Positions 8,660-17,769 are shown, numbered from the stretch's first letter. The stretch: 64,000 bases of DNA from Stenotrophomonas sp. MMGLT7 (GCF_021168555.1 NZ_JAJOZS010000002.1:124001-188000), one strand, 5' to 3'. Program-made: numbers and translations. Notes: a model not told the origin generated them from the sequence alone.

Positions 8660-9589
8660 TCAGGACGGCAAGAACGGCAATGGCGCCAGCATCGCCGCGC
8701 CCACCGTCAGCCACAGCAGCACCCCGCCGCGCACCAGCCGCAATGCGCGGCGGATGCTTCCGGCCCGAGGCAACTCCCCCTCGCCCAGCGGCGGACGCAT
8801 CTGCCATTGCCCGTGGTAGGGCGCCGCGCCGCCAAGCCGCAGCCGCAGCGCGCCGGCGCCGGCGGCCATCACCGGACCGGCGTTCGGGCTCTTCCAGCCG
8901 CGCCCCTGCAGGCGCCAGCAGCGCAGCGCGGCGGCGGTATCGCCCAGCACCGCGTAGGTCAGCGCACACAGCCGCGCCGGCAGCCAGTTGAGCACGTCGT
9001 CGATGCGCGCCGCCGCCCAGCCGAAATGGCGGTAGCGCGGGGTGCGATAGCCCCACATCGCGTCCAGCGTGTTCGACAACCGGTACAGCACCGCGCCCGG
9101 CGCGCCCAGCAGCGCCGCCCAGAACAGTGCGGCGAACACCGCGTCGCTGCCGTTCTCCAGCACCGACTCGGTGGCCGCCGTCGCCACCTGGGTGCGATCC
9201 AGCCGCGCGGTGTCGCGGCTGACGATGCGCGACACCGCGGCACGGGCGGCGGGCAGGTCGTCGCGTTCCAGCGCCAGCGCCACCGGCAGCGCGTGCTCGC
9301 CCAGGCTGCGCAGGCCCAGCGCCAGGTACAGCGCCAGCGCCGAGAACGCGGCCGCCAGCCAAGGCGACAGCCACCACAACCCGGCCTGCAGCAGCGCCGC
9401 CAGCAGCGTCCACGGCAGCACCGCCGCGCACCATGCCGCCACGCCGGCGCGGCGGCGGTCGCGGTACAGCCGCGCCTCGATCCGTTGCGCCCAGCGCCCG
9501 AACAGCACCAGCGGATGCGCGCGGCGCGGCTCGCCCAGCAGCAGGTCGAGCAGCACCGCGGCGACGGCGACCAGCAACACCGTCGTCAT
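8660..9589 (-). CDS. cbiB: Adenosylcobinamide-phosphate synthase (CbiB/CobD)
   Basis: 309 aa integral membrane protein with about 5 helices. Diagnostic motifs are [18 protein letters not shown] near the N-terminus and [15 protein letters not shown] near residue 140. It attaches aminopropanol (phosphate) to adenosylcobyric acid; the aminopropanol phosphate comes from the CobD half of the fusion downstream. No strong Shine-Dalgarno was seen at the ATG. The 97-base gap to cobB is filled by a type A REP, which may uncouple it from the upstream genes. Confidence 0.92.
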   Translation of the reverse strand: MTTVLLVAVAAVLLDLLLGEPRRAHPLVLFGRWAQRIEARLYRDRRRAGVAAWCAAVLPWTLLAALLQAGLWWLSPWLAAAFSALALYLALGLRSLGEHALPVALALERDDLPAARAAVSRIVSRDTARLDRTQVATAATESVLENGSDAVFAALFWAALLGAPGAVLYRLSNTLDAMWGYRTPRYRHFGWAAARIDDVLNWLPARLCALTYAVLGDTAAALRCWRLQGRGWKSPNAGPVMAAGAGALRLRLGGAAPYHGQWQMRPPLGEGELPRAGSIRRALRLVRGGVLLWLTVGAAMLAPLPFLPS

Positions 9590-9604
9590 GGCTGCAACGC
9601 TGCC

Positions 9605-9671
9605 GTAGGAGCGACTTCAGTCGCGATGGGCTTTACCGCGAAAGCCCCATCGCGACTGAAGTCGCTCCTAC
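9605..9671. repeat. REP palindrome, type A
   Basis: Copy of the 68-bp palindrome between cobB and cbiB, inside the presumed operon transcript, where it would form a stable hairpin. Confidence 0.9.
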
Positions 9672-9686
9672 GGGGATGGTCGGGCT

Positions 9687-10982
9687 TCATGGCCGGAACA
9701 GCGCCACCGCCGCCTGCGGATTGGACGGGAAGTAGAAGTGCACGAAGCTGGCGGTCGACCTGCCCCGCCGGTACACCGCCTCCGCGCTCGGCCCGCCGTT
9801 CGGGTTGCGCGCCACCGCCAGCGGCTGCAGCTGCAGCGCCGCGCGCGCGTAGTGGAAGGTGTGGCCGCGCAGCACGCCTTCCGGCAGCGCCACTTCCTGC
9901 AGGCCCAGCGCCGCCGGACGATTCTGCAGCGTGGCCGTGCCCGGCAGCAGTCCGGCCAGCGGCGCGGAAGCGCCGTCCTTGCCGGTGAGCCGTTCCAGCA
10001 GCAACAGCATGCCGCCGCATTCGGCCAGCAGCGGCTTGCCGGCCTGGCAATGGGTGCGCAGCGAGGCGAACAGATCGTGCCGCTGCGACAGCGCGTCCAG
10101 GTGCAGTTCCGGGTAGCCGCCGGGCAGCCAGGCCGCATCGCACTGCGGCAGCGGCTCGCCGGCCAGCGGCGAGAAGAACTCCAGCCGCGCCCCGGCCTGC
10201 CGCAACAGGTCGAGATTGGCCGGATACAGGAAGCAGAACGCGGCATCGCGCGCGACCGCGATGCGCGTGCCCCGCAGGCCGTGCGGCGGCGACGCCGGTG
10301 CGGGCGCGGCGAAGGCCAGCGGCGGCGGCAGCGCGGTGCTGGCGTGCTCGCCCCAGGCGTCGGCCAGCGCGTCCAACCGCGCATCGAGATCGCCGACCTC
10401 GGCGGCGGCGACCAGCCCGAGGTAGCGCTCGGGCAACGCCAGTGCAGCGTCGCGCGGCAACGCTCCCATCCACGCCAGCCAGGGCGGCAGGCTCTCGCGC
10501 AGCAGCCGCGCATGGTGTGCGCCGCCGATGCGGTTGGCGGCCACGCCGTACATCGGCAGGCCGTCGCGATAGCGCGCCAGTCCCGCCCCCAGCGCACCGA
10601 AGGTCTGCGCCATCGCGCTGCCGTCGATCACCGCCAGCACCGGGATGCCGAAGCGCTGCGCCAGGTCGGCGCTGGACGGTGCGCCGTCGAACAGCCCCAT
10701 CACGCCTTCGACCAGGATCAGCTCGGCCTCGCACGCAGCCGCGTGCAGGCGGCGGCGGATGTCGTCCTCGCCGGTCATCCACAGGTCCAGCTGGTAGACC
10801 GGCGCGCCGCTGGCGCGGGCGTGCAGCATGGGGTCGAGGAAGTCCGGCCCGGTCTTGAACACCCGCACGCGCCGGCCCTGGCGCCGGTGCCAGCGCGCGA
10901 TCGCGGCGGTCACGCTGCTCTTGCCCTGGCCCGAGGCCGGTGCCGAGACCAGCAGGGCCGGGCAGTGCGCGACGGTGCTCAC
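9687..10982 (-). CDS. cobB: Cobyrinic acid a,c-diamide synthase
   Basis: 431 aa. The N-terminal dethiobiotin-synthetase-like ATPase has SAPASGQGKSS (residues 13-23); the C-terminal class I glutamine amidotransferase has nucleophile Cys322 in LLAECGGMLL. The enzyme amidates carboxylates a and c of cobyrinate (CbiA/CobB family). The GTG start at 10982 follows the cobO stop by three bases, with AGGA overlapping that stop. Its presence means the pathway here starts at or before cobyrinic acid, further upstream than simple cobinamide salvage needs. Confidence 0.92.
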   Translation of the reverse strand: MSTVAHCPALLVSAPASGQGKSSVTAAIARWHRRQGRRVRVFKTGPDFLDPMLHARASGAPVYQLDLWMTGEDDIRRRLHAAACEAELILVEGVMGLFDGAPSSADLAQRFGIPVLAVIDGSAMAQTFGALGAGLARYRDGLPMYGVAANRIGGAHHARLLRESLPPWLAWMGALPRDAALALPERYLGLVAAAEVGDLDARLDALADAWGEHASTALPPPLAFAAPAPASPPHGLRGTRIAVARDAAFCFLYPANLDLLRQAGARLEFFSPLAGEPLPQCDAAWLPGGYPELHLDALSQRHDLFASLRTHCQAGKPLLAECGGMLLLLERLTGKDGASAPLAGLLPGTATLQNRPAALGLQEVALPEGVLRGHTFHYARAALQLQPLAVARNPNGGPSAEAVYRRGRSTASFVHFYFPSNPQAAVALFRP

Positions 10983-10985
10983 GTC

Positions 10986-11597
10986 CTAAAGCTCGATGCC
11001 CTTCTGCGCCATGATCCCGGCCTTGAAGGCGTGCTTGACCACGCGCATGTCGGTGACGGTGTCGGCCGCCTCGACGAGCGCGTCCGGGGCACCGCGGCCG
11101 GTGATCACCACGTGCTGGCGCGGCGGGCGCGCGGCCAGTGCGGCCAGCACGTCGGCGAGCGGGACGTACTCCTTGACCAGGGCGATGTTGAGCTCGTCCA
11201 GCAGCACGAAATCGTAGTCCGGGTCCGACAGCATCCGCCGCGCCACCTCCCACGCCGCCATCGCCGCGGCGATGTCGCGCGAGCGGTCCTGGGTCTCCCA
11301 GGTGAAGCCCTCGCCCATCACGTGGTAGTCGAGCTGATCGGGAAAGCGGCGGAAGAACGCTTCCTCTCCGGTGGCGTAGCTGCCCTTGATGAACTGCACC
11401 ACGCCGCAGCGCAGGCCGTGCCCGAGCGAGCGCGCCAGCATGCCGAAGCCGGAGGAACTCTTGCCCTTGCCGTTGCCGGTGTTGACCAGCAGCACGCCGC
11501 GGTCGATCGTGGCGCGGGCGATGCGCCGGTCAACCAGTTCCTTCTGCCGCTGCGCGCGTTCGCGGTAGTAGGCGTCGTCGCGCTCGAACCTGCTCAT
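10986..11597 (-). CDS. cobO: Cob(I)yrinic acid a,c-diamide adenosyltransferase
   Basis: 203 aa, CobO/BtuR/CobA-type corrinoid adenosyltransferase. The modified P-loop NTGNGKGKSSS is at residues 39-49, followed by VVQFIKG and DFVLLDELN. It transfers the 5'-deoxyadenosyl group of ATP to Co(I) corrinoids in the cytoplasm. It lies between the btuM-like pair and cobB, with only three bases to cobB. Confidence 0.95.
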   Translation of the reverse strand: MSRFERDDAYYRERAQRQKELVDRRIARATIDRGVLLVNTGNGKGKSSSGFGMLARSLGHGLRCGVVQFIKGSYATGEEAFFRRFPDQLDYHVMGEGFTWETQDRSRDIAAAMAAWEVARRMLSDPDYDFVLLDELNIALVKEYVPLADVLAALAARPPRQHVVITGRGAPDALVEAADTVTDMRVVKHAFKAGIMAQKGIEL

Positions 11598-11619
11598 GCC
11601 GCCATCTCCGTGGCGCGAT

Positions 11620-12234
11620 TCACGCCGCCGCCCTGCGCGGCTGGCGCGCGGCCAGCCGCTGCCACAGCGCGGCCAGCAGCAGGCCGGCGCCGGCGTAGCC
11701 GGCCAGCGTGCCCAGGGCCCGCGGGTAGTAGTGCGGGACACGGGCGAGGAACCCGGCCAGCTCGGCATCGGGATAGCGTCCGGAGAAGAAGTAGAAACCG
11801 CCCTTGGACAGCAGGTAAGCCACGCTGGCGGCCGCCACCAGCGCCAGTGCCAGCCGCGGCACGCTGCGCCAGCCGCCATCGTGCAGCCGGCGCGCGTAGA
11901 AGCGCCCGCCCAGCCACAGCGCCGTGTAGGCGAAGGCCAGCGCCCAGTACGCCGGCGACAGGCACCAGTCGCCGATGGTGCCTGCGGCCAGGCTGCCGAA
12001 GTCCAGCAGCGAGGACAGCAGCAACAACGCCGGCAGCGCCCACAGCGGCCGCAGCAGTGCGCCGGCCAGGAAGAACACCGCCCACGACGCGCTCGGCAGC
12101 GCGTCCACCGAGGCGAAGTGCTGGCCGCGCGTGCAGATCATCAGCGCCGCCAGCAGCAGGGCGACCGTCCACTGCGCGCGGCCTTGCAGCGGCAGCGGGC
12201 GGTGGTGGTCGGATATCGCGGGGATGCCGGACAT
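11620..12234 (-). CDS. BtuM-like membrane protein, copy 2 (candidate cobalamin transporter)
   Basis: 204 aa, about 6 hydrophobic segments, ATG at 12234 with AGGAG at 5 bases. It is clearly paralogous to the next gene: both have an LP.AS.A.FFL.G segment, a GDWC/SDFC motif (Cys91 here) and FYF..GRYPD near residue 155. Length, topology, the btuB operon context and a single invariant cysteine near position 80-90 match the BtuM family, ECF S-component-like proteins reported to move vitamin B12 across the inner membrane without a dedicated ATPase and to bind cobalt through a cysteine. The family assignment is from memory and inferred, not searched. Confidence 0.7.
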   Translation of the reverse strand: MSGIPAISDHHRPLPLQGRAQWTVALLLAALMICTRGQHFASVDALPSASWAVFFLAGALLRPLWALPALLLLSSLLDFGSLAAGTIGDWCLSPAYWALAFAYTALWLGGRFYARRLHDGGWRSVPRLALALVAAASVAYLLSKGGFYFFSGRYPDAELAGFLARVPHYYPRALGTLAGYAGAGLLLAALWQRLAARQPRRAAA

Positions 12235-12260
12235 GTCTGCTCCTGGAGGTTGTCCGCCGG

Positions 12261-12839
12261 TCAGCCGGCGGCGACGCGGCGCACGGTACCGATCCGCACG
12301 ACCAGATAATGGAGCACGAACGCCGCCGCCAGGTAGCAGGCGGTGGTGCGCACGAACAGCGGGCCCCACTGCCAGGCGCGGGCCAGGTACTGGGCGAGGT
12401 TCGGATCGGGATAGCGTCCGCCCAGCCAGTAGAAGGCGCCGTTGGAGATCAGGAACGACAGCGCCGCGGCGGCGATGCCCAGTCCCCACGCCGCGGCCAG
12501 CGAGCCGGCGCCGGCACTCAGCCGCCCGCCGTAAAGGCGGCCGGCGTACCACAGCACGCCGTAGGCCAGCGGCAGCGCCGCATAGGCCGCGGTGACGCAG
12601 AAATCGCTGACGCCGGCCAGTTCGATCGCCGCCCAGTCCACCGCGACCGCCAGCGCCAGCAACACCGCGAAGCGCCAGTGGCTGCGCAGGTACAGGCCGC
12701 CGAGGAAGAACGCCGCCATCGAGGCATCCGGCAGGTGCTGGTGCACGAGGTTGCCCTCGTGGTGGAAGCGCGTGGCCACCATCGCCACCATCAGGGTGAC
12801 GAACAATGCGGTTTCGGCGGAGCGGGACAGCGGTTTCAT
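12261..12839 (-). CDS. btuM: BtuM-like membrane protein, copy 1 (candidate cobalamin transporter)
   Basis: 192 aa, about 6 membrane segments, ATG at 12839 with CAGGAG upstream. Cys81 in VSDFCVTAAY sits almost exactly where the cobalt-coordinating Cys80 of Thiobacillus denitrificans BtuM is described. First gene after btuB, separated from it by three 49-bp hairpin repeats. The job would be passing cobalamin delivered by BtuB across the inner membrane; no btuCDF genes are in the window. Which of the two paralogues is the true transporter cannot be decided here. Confidence 0.72.
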   Translation of the reverse strand: MKPLSRSAETALFVTLMVAMVATRFHHEGNLVHQHLPDASMAAFFLGGLYLRSHWRFAVLLALAVAVDWAAIELAGVSDFCVTAAYAALPLAYGVLWYAGRLYGGRLSAGAGSLAAAWGLGIAAAALSFLISNGAFYWLGGRYPDPNLAQYLARAWQWGPLFVRTTACYLAAAFVLHYLVVRIGTVRRVAAG

Positions 12840-12854
12840 CGGAGCAATCTCCTG

Positions 12855-12998
12855 TTGAATCCCCGCACACGGATGTGCGGGCTCTTGCGAGGGACTCGCC
12901 TGCTTGAACCCCCGCACATGGATGCGCGGGCTCTTGCGAGGGACTCGCCTGCTTGAATCCCCGCACACGGATGTGCGGGCTCTTGCGAGGGACTCGCA
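12855..12998. repeat. Three tandem 49-bp hairpin repeats
   Basis: Units start at 12855, 12904 and 12953, an exact 49-base period. Each contains CCCGCACA(cgga)TGTGCGGG or a near variant, so each folds into an 8-bp stem with a 4-base loop, followed by a GGGACTCGC tail. The array fills the spacer between the btuB stop and the first BtuM-like gene. A diverged fourth copy lies at 27146-27195. Confidence 0.9.
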
Positions 12999-14873
12999 CT
13001 AAAGCGGATGGTAGCGCAGCGTCAGCCGGTAGCCGCGGCCGGGCTGCGCGTACCAGCGCGCGGTCTCGTAGCCGCGGTCGAACACGTTGTCCACGCTCAG
13101 GCCGAGGCTCCAGTCGCGGGCGACCTTGTAGCCCACCCGCAGGTCCAGCAGCGCATAGCCGGCCAGGCGCACGGTGTTGGCCAGGTTGTCGTAGCGTGCG
13201 CCGGCTGCGTACATGCTGGCGCCGACGCTGAAGCCGACGAAGTCGCGGTCGGCATCGATGCGCCCGCTCTGGCGGGCACGGCGCGGCAGCCAGTTGCCGT
13301 GGTTGCTGTCGCCGTCGGCACGTGGATCCAGCCAGGTCAGGCGGGTGCGCAGCATCCAGCCGGCCAGCGTGGTGTCGTAGCCGGCCTCGACGCCGCGGAT
13401 GCGCGCCTGGTCGATGTTGTTGGGCTGGCCGAACGGATGCGCGGCGTCCACCAGCGACGAATCGTAGGCGATCAGGTCGTCGACGCGGGTCTGGAACGCA
13501 TTGAGCGACCAGTCGCCCCAGCCGTACTCGCCGCGCAGCCCCAGCTCGACACTGCGCGAGGTCTCCGGCCCCAGCAGCGGGTTGCCGTAGGCCGGGTAGT
13601 ACAGCTCGTTGTAGGTCGGCGCCTTGAACGCGGTGCCGTAGCTGGCGGTCAGGCGCAGGTGCTCGGCGAAGTCCCAGCCCCACAGCACGCTGCCGGTATT
13701 CTTGCCGCCGAACTGGCTGTTGTCGTCGCGGCGCACGCTGGCCTGCAGCGAGTGCGCGCCGAACGCCTGCTGCCACTGCGCGAAGCCACCGCGGTTGATG
13801 CGGCGGTCCTGATCGTAGACCTCGCTGCTGGCGATCTCGTCGCGCTGCCAGTCGAAGCCGACGCTCAGCAGTCCCGGGCCGGCATCGATGTCGGCCTGTA
13901 GCGAGCCGAGGCGGCGGCGCGTATCGAACGTGGAGAGATAGGCGCCGCGGTAGTAGACGTCGCTCAGGTCAGAACTGGCGCCGACGCTGGCGGTGAACTT
14001 GAGCGCGTCGGTCGGCGCATAGCGCACGCGGCCGCCGGCCACCTGCTGCACGCCCTTGCCAAGATCGCCGCCGCTGCTGCCGCCGTCGTACTCGTTGCGG
14101 CTCTGCGCGCGTAGCGCCTGCACGTCCGCATCCCACTGGCGGTTGAAGCGCCAGCCGCCCTGCACGCTCAGCGAGTCGTTGCGGTAGCCGTCGCGGTCCG
14201 GGTCGTAGGCGCTGTTGGCGGTGTTGAGGTAGGCGTTGATGCCGTCGGTCTGCTCGTGCGCGGCATTGACCGAGTACCAGCCGCCGCGCTCGCCCAGGTC
14301 TCCCGGGCTGCGGCCGGCCACGCCGGCGCTGTAGCGGCGTGTGCCGTCGTTGCCGGCGGCGATGCCCAGGGTCGGCACGAACGGCCCCTGCGGGCGGCGG
14401 GTGAACACCTGGATCACGCCGCCGATCGCCTCCGAGCCGTACAGGCTGGAGAACGGCCCGCGCACGATCTCGATGCGCTCGATCTGCTCGACCGGGATGT
14501 CCTGCAGCGCCGCGCCGCCGGAGGTGGCCGAGCCGATCCGCACGCCGTCCACCAGCACCAGCACGTGGTCGGACTCGGTGCCGCGCAGGAACAGCGAGGT
14601 CGCCTTGCCGGGACCACCGTTGTTGGCCAGCGACACGCCGGCCTCGCCGCGCAGCAGGTCCGGCAGCGACGCCACCTGGCGGCGCTCGATCTGCGCGCGG
14701 TCGATCACGGTGACCGGCGCCAGCGCCTGGTCCTGGGTCTGCGCGGTGCGGGTGGCGGTGACCACGACCTGGTCCAGGTCGACGGCCTCGGCGGCCAGCG
14801 CCGGCGCGGCAAGCGATGGCGACAGCGCGGCGGCCAGCACGGCGCCGCGCAGCGGAACATGGGGGAAGGACAT
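12999..14873 (-). CDS. btuB: TonB-dependent vitamin B12 receptor
   Basis: 624 aa. A signal peptide (to about residue 28, ALAAEA) precedes the TonB box region DLDQVVVTATRT, a plug domain (VLVDGVRIGS, RGPFSSLYGSEAIGGVIQV) and a beta-barrel ending in GRGYRLTLRYHPL. It takes cobalamin across the outer membrane using TonB energy. The ATG at 14873 has AGGAG 11 bases upstream; the frame extends further 5' without support. It lies directly downstream of a cobalamin riboswitch and is the first gene of the uptake/biosynthesis operon. Confidence 0.95.
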   Translation of the reverse strand: MSFPHVPLRGAVLAAALSPSLAAPALAAEAVDLDQVVVTATRTAQTQDQALAPVTVIDRAQIERRQVASLPDLLRGEAGVSLANNGGPGKATSLFLRGTESDHVLVLVDGVRIGSATSGGAALQDIPVEQIERIEIVRGPFSSLYGSEAIGGVIQVFTRRPQGPFVPTLGIAAGNDGTRRYSAGVAGRSPGDLGERGGWYSVNAAHEQTDGINAYLNTANSAYDPDRDGYRNDSLSVQGGWRFNRQWDADVQALRAQSRNEYDGGSSGGDLGKGVQQVAGGRVRYAPTDALKFTASVGASSDLSDVYYRGAYLSTFDTRRRLGSLQADIDAGPGLLSVGFDWQRDEIASSEVYDQDRRINRGGFAQWQQAFGAHSLQASVRRDDNSQFGGKNTGSVLWGWDFAEHLRLTASYGTAFKAPTYNELYYPAYGNPLLGPETSRSVELGLRGEYGWGDWSLNAFQTRVDDLIAYDSSLVDAAHPFGQPNNIDQARIRGVEAGYDTTLAGWMLRTRLTWLDPRADGDSNHGNWLPRRARQSGRIDADRDFVGFSVGASMYAAGARYDNLANTVRLAGYALLDLRVGYKVARDWSLGLSVDNVFDRGYETARWYAQPGRGYRLTLRYHPL

Positions 14874-15001
14874 TCGGACTGCAACTCCTGGAACCGCGCC
14901 TGCCCGCGCGGATGCGGTGGAAGAAGGCAGGCGGGAACAGGCGACGGGCACCGGGCCGACATGCGGCAGGTGGCCATTGCCACGCCCACCGCGTGCCGGT
15001 C

Positions 15002-15236
15002 ATTGGCCCTGTGGCCGGTCTCCGGGCTCGCGAGCGAAGGCCTGAGCAGGCCTTCCCATCCCGCGCCTTCCCATGCCGAAGCACAGTGGCGTTGCGTGCG
15101 GGATGTTGTCTCGCCCACCGTTGCGGGGGCAGCTCCGGCATTGCCGGCCTGGCAGCGTGGGCGGCAGAAGCCGTCCGCGCGCCGGGCCCGCGCACCGTAT
15201 TCCCGTTCAAACCGCCGGCCAGCCGGCGGTCACCTC
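15002..15236 (-). promoter_or_regulatory. Cobalamin (AdoCbl) riboswitch
   Basis: On the minus strand, in order: GGGAATACGGTGCG (about 15213-15200), the B12 box GCTGCCCCCGCAACGGT (about 15132-15116), GCCACTGTGC..GGCATGGGAAGG, and the terminal CCCGGAGACCGGCC (about 15025-15012). These are the conserved blocks of the cobalamin riboswitch in the right order and spacing. It ends about 130 bases before the btuB ATG. High adenosylcobalamin should lower expression of btuB and the downstream genes. A TTAACAT sequence just upstream (about 15248-15254) could be its -10. Confidence 0.95.
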
Positions 15237-15502
15237 AGGGGGCGCAGATGTTAACAGTTCGTGGCCTCGGCCGCTGCCCCGCAGCGGCCCGCGCAGCTGC
15301 GACCACCGGTCGCTTCCTCGACGTGGCCGGCCAGCTCGTGTAGGGTTATTTTTGCATCGCAGCATGCCGGCAAGGGCATTCAACACACATTGCTTGCCGC
15401 CCACGGCAGTGGTTTCCATGCCTGCGTCGGCCCTCGCGGCCTGCACTCCCACCGCCGTTTGCCCGAACGTGGCACCTCCCCCCGCCTTCCCTCCCGAGAG
15501 TC
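15237..15502. other. Divergent spacer between the btuB riboswitch and the MFS gene
   Basis: An AT-richer patch (GGGTTATTTTTGC, about 15345-15357) probably carries the MFS promoter. CGGCAAG and CTTGCCG form a 7-base inverted repeat about 18 bases apart (about 15368-15399) and could be an operator. No gene seen. Confidence 0.35.
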
Positions 15503-16951
15503 ATGCCGACAACCGATCAAGCCATTCCCGCACCCCCCCCCTCCCAGCCGACGAAGTCGGGCTCCACTTCCGAGAGCCGGTTCGTCCGCCTGATCACCGT
15601 CATCGCAACGATGGGCGCGCTGGCGTTCGGCTACGACACCGGCGTGATCTCCGGCGCGCTGCCCTTCATGACCTTGCCCCAGGAGCAGGGTGGACTCTCG
15701 CTCACGCCGCTGACCGAGGGCCTGGTCGCCTCCTCGCTGGTGTTCGGCGCAGCCTTCGGCTCCTTCTTCAGCGGCCACTTCAGCGAATCGCGCGGACGCC
15801 GCGACTCTCTGAAGCTGGTGGCCATCATCTTCTTCCTCGGCGCGATCGGCACCGCGCTGGCGCCCAACGTGGAAATCATGGTGCTGATGCGCTTCGTGCT
15901 CGGCCTGGCCGTGGGCGGCGCTTCGGCGATCGTGCCGGTGTTCATCGCCGAGATGGCGCCGCCCGGGCGCCGCGCGCGACTGGTCAGCCAGAGCGAGCTG
16001 ATGATCGTGAGCGGGCAGTGCATCGCCTACATCTCCAATGCCGTGCTCGCCCACCTGTCCGACGAGGCCGAGGTGTGGCGGGTGATGCTCGCCCTCGCCG
16101 CGGTGCCGGCGGCGCTGCTGTGGCTGGGGCTGCTGTTCATCCCCGGCTCGCCGCGCTGGCTGGCCGCGCGCGGCCGCATCGACGAGGCCCGCGCGGTGCT
16201 GCAGCGCATCCGCAGCAGCGACGCGCAGGTGGAGAAGGAGCTGGACGAGATCACCGGCGAGCGCGAGCAGGAAGCGCACCAGGCGCGCTGGCGCGACATC
16301 GCCGCCGAGCGCTGGATCCGGATCGTGCTGGCGATCGGCATCGGGCTGGGCTTCATGATCCAGTTCACCGGCATCAACGCCTTCATGTACTTCACGCCGA
16401 TCATCCTCCAGTCCACCGGCCTGGGCACCAATGCCGCGATCACCGCCACCATCGGCAACGGCGTTGTCGCGGTGATCGCCACCCTGGTCGGCATCTGGCT
16501 GATCGGCCGCCATGGCCGCCGCCCGATGCTGCTGACCGGCCTGGGCGCGGTCATCGTGGCGCAGCTGGCGCTGGGCGCGGTGCTGCTGTACGTGCCGGTC
16601 TCGCCGCTGCAGAGCTATGCGGCGCTGGCCTGCATCCTGTTCTTCCTGTTCTTCATGCAGATGCTGATCGCACCGGTGTACTGGCTGCTGATGTCCGAGC
16701 TGTTCCCGCTGCACGTGCGCGGCCTGGTCACCGGCCTGGCGGTGTCGATCCAGTGGGTGTTCAACTCGATCGTCTCGTTCCTGTTCCCGATGATGCTGAC
16801 CGAGCTGGGCTACATCACCTTCTTCATCCTCGCCGGCATCAACGTCGTATCGCTGGCCTTCGTGTTGCTGTGCGTGCCGGAGACGCGCGGCAAGTCGCTG
16901 GAGAAGATCGAGGCCTTCCTCAAGGACCGGCACAGCCTGGACGAGGCCTGA
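15503..16951 (+). CDS. MFS sugar porter (sugar:H+ symporter family)
   Basis: 482 aa with 12 predicted helices. Sugar-porter signatures are FGYDTGVISGALPF in helix 1, ESRGRRDSLK in loop 2-3, PGSPRWLAARGR before the central loop, QFTGINAFMYFTPII in helix 7 and the closing PETRGKSLE. These mark the XylE/GalP/IolT type. It imports a monosaccharide or polyol with protons; the exact substrate is not readable. It is monocistronic: btuB diverges upstream and clpB converges downstream, with a long repeat array between. Confidence 0.9.
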   Translation: MPTTDQAIPAPPPSQPTKSGSTSESRFVRLITVIATMGALAFGYDTGVISGALPFMTLPQEQGGLSLTPLTEGLVASSLVFGAAFGSFFSGHFSESRGRRDSLKLVAIIFFLGAIGTALAPNVEIMVLMRFVLGLAVGGASAIVPVFIAEMAPPGRRARLVSQSELMIVSGQCIAYISNAVLAHLSDEAEVWRVMLALAAVPAALLWLGLLFIPGSPRWLAARGRIDEARAVLQRIRSSDAQVEKELDEITGEREQEAHQARWRDIAAERWIRIVLAIGIGLGFMIQFTGINAFMYFTPIILQSTGLGTNAAITATIGNGVVAVIATLVGIWLIGRHGRRPMLLTGLGAVIVAQLALGAVLLYVPVSPLQSYAALACILFFLFFMQMLIAPVYWLLMSELFPLHVRGLVTGLAVSIQWVFNSIVSFLFPMMLTELGYITFFILAGINVVSLAFVLLCVPETRGKSLEKIEAFLKDRHSLDEA

Positions 16952-16977
16952 GCCGCCGGAGCGGAGGCCAGGCAAGC

Positions 16978-17769
16978 TCCCTTCCCCCGCTTGCGGGGGA
17001 AGGTGCCCGGAGGGCGGATGGGGGGCTGCCTGGAGCATGGGGAAGACACAGCAAAAGCGCCCTCATCCGGCGCTGCGCGCCACCTTCTCCCGTGAACGGG
17101 AGAAGGGAAGCCCCCGCAGTGATTCCGGATGAGCGAGCGCTGTTCCCTTCTCCCGCTTGCGGGGGAAGGTGCCCGGAGGGCGGATGGGGGCTGCCTGGAG
17201 CATGGGGAAGACACAGCAAAAGCGCCCTCATCCGGCGCTGCGCGCCACCTTCTCCCGTGAACGGGAGAAGGTAAGCCCCCGCAGTGATTCCGGGTGAGCG
17301 AGCGCTGTTCCCTTCTCCCGTTTGCGGGGGAAGGTGCCCGAAGGGCAGATGGGGGACTGCCTGGAGCATGGGAAAGCAAAAGCAAAAGCCCCCTCATCCG
17401 GCGCTGCGCGCCACCTTCTCCCGTGAACGGGAGAAGGGAAGCCCCGCGGCGATTCCGGATGAGCGAGCGCCGTTCCCTTCTCCCGCTTGCGGGGGAAGGT
17501 GCCCGGAGGGCGGATGGGGCTGCCTGGAGCATGGGAAAGCAACGGCAAAAGCGCCCTCATCCGGCGCTGCGCGCCACCTTCTCCCGTGAACGGGAGAAGG
17601 GAACTCCGCGGCGATTCCGGGTGAGCGAGCGCTGTTCCCTTCTCCCGCTTGCGGGGGAAGGTGCCCGAAGGGCAGATGGGGGGCTGCCTGGAGCATGGGA
17701 AAGCAAAAGCAAAAGCCCCCTCATCCGGCGCTGCGCGCCACCTTCTCCCGTGAACGGGAGAAGGGGAGA
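16978..17769. repeat. Tandem array of long repeat C (about 5 copies)
   Basis: Each unit of about 160-168 bases begins with a half-site like CTTCTCCCGCTTGCGGGGGA, continues GGTGCCCGAAGGGCGGATG, then a spacer with GCAAAA runs, and ends with an inverted half (CATCCGGCGCTGCGCGCCAC, then CTTCTCCCGTGAACGGGAG). Copies start at about 16979, 17145, 17309, 17475 and 17637. The unit is itself a large imperfect palindrome. It fills the space between converging MFS and clpB genes; open frames across it are artefacts. Confidence 0.92.

Noticed and set aside
12855-12998. CRISPR array
   Set aside because: Three units are contiguous with an exact 49-base period and contain no unique spacers; no cas genes nearby.
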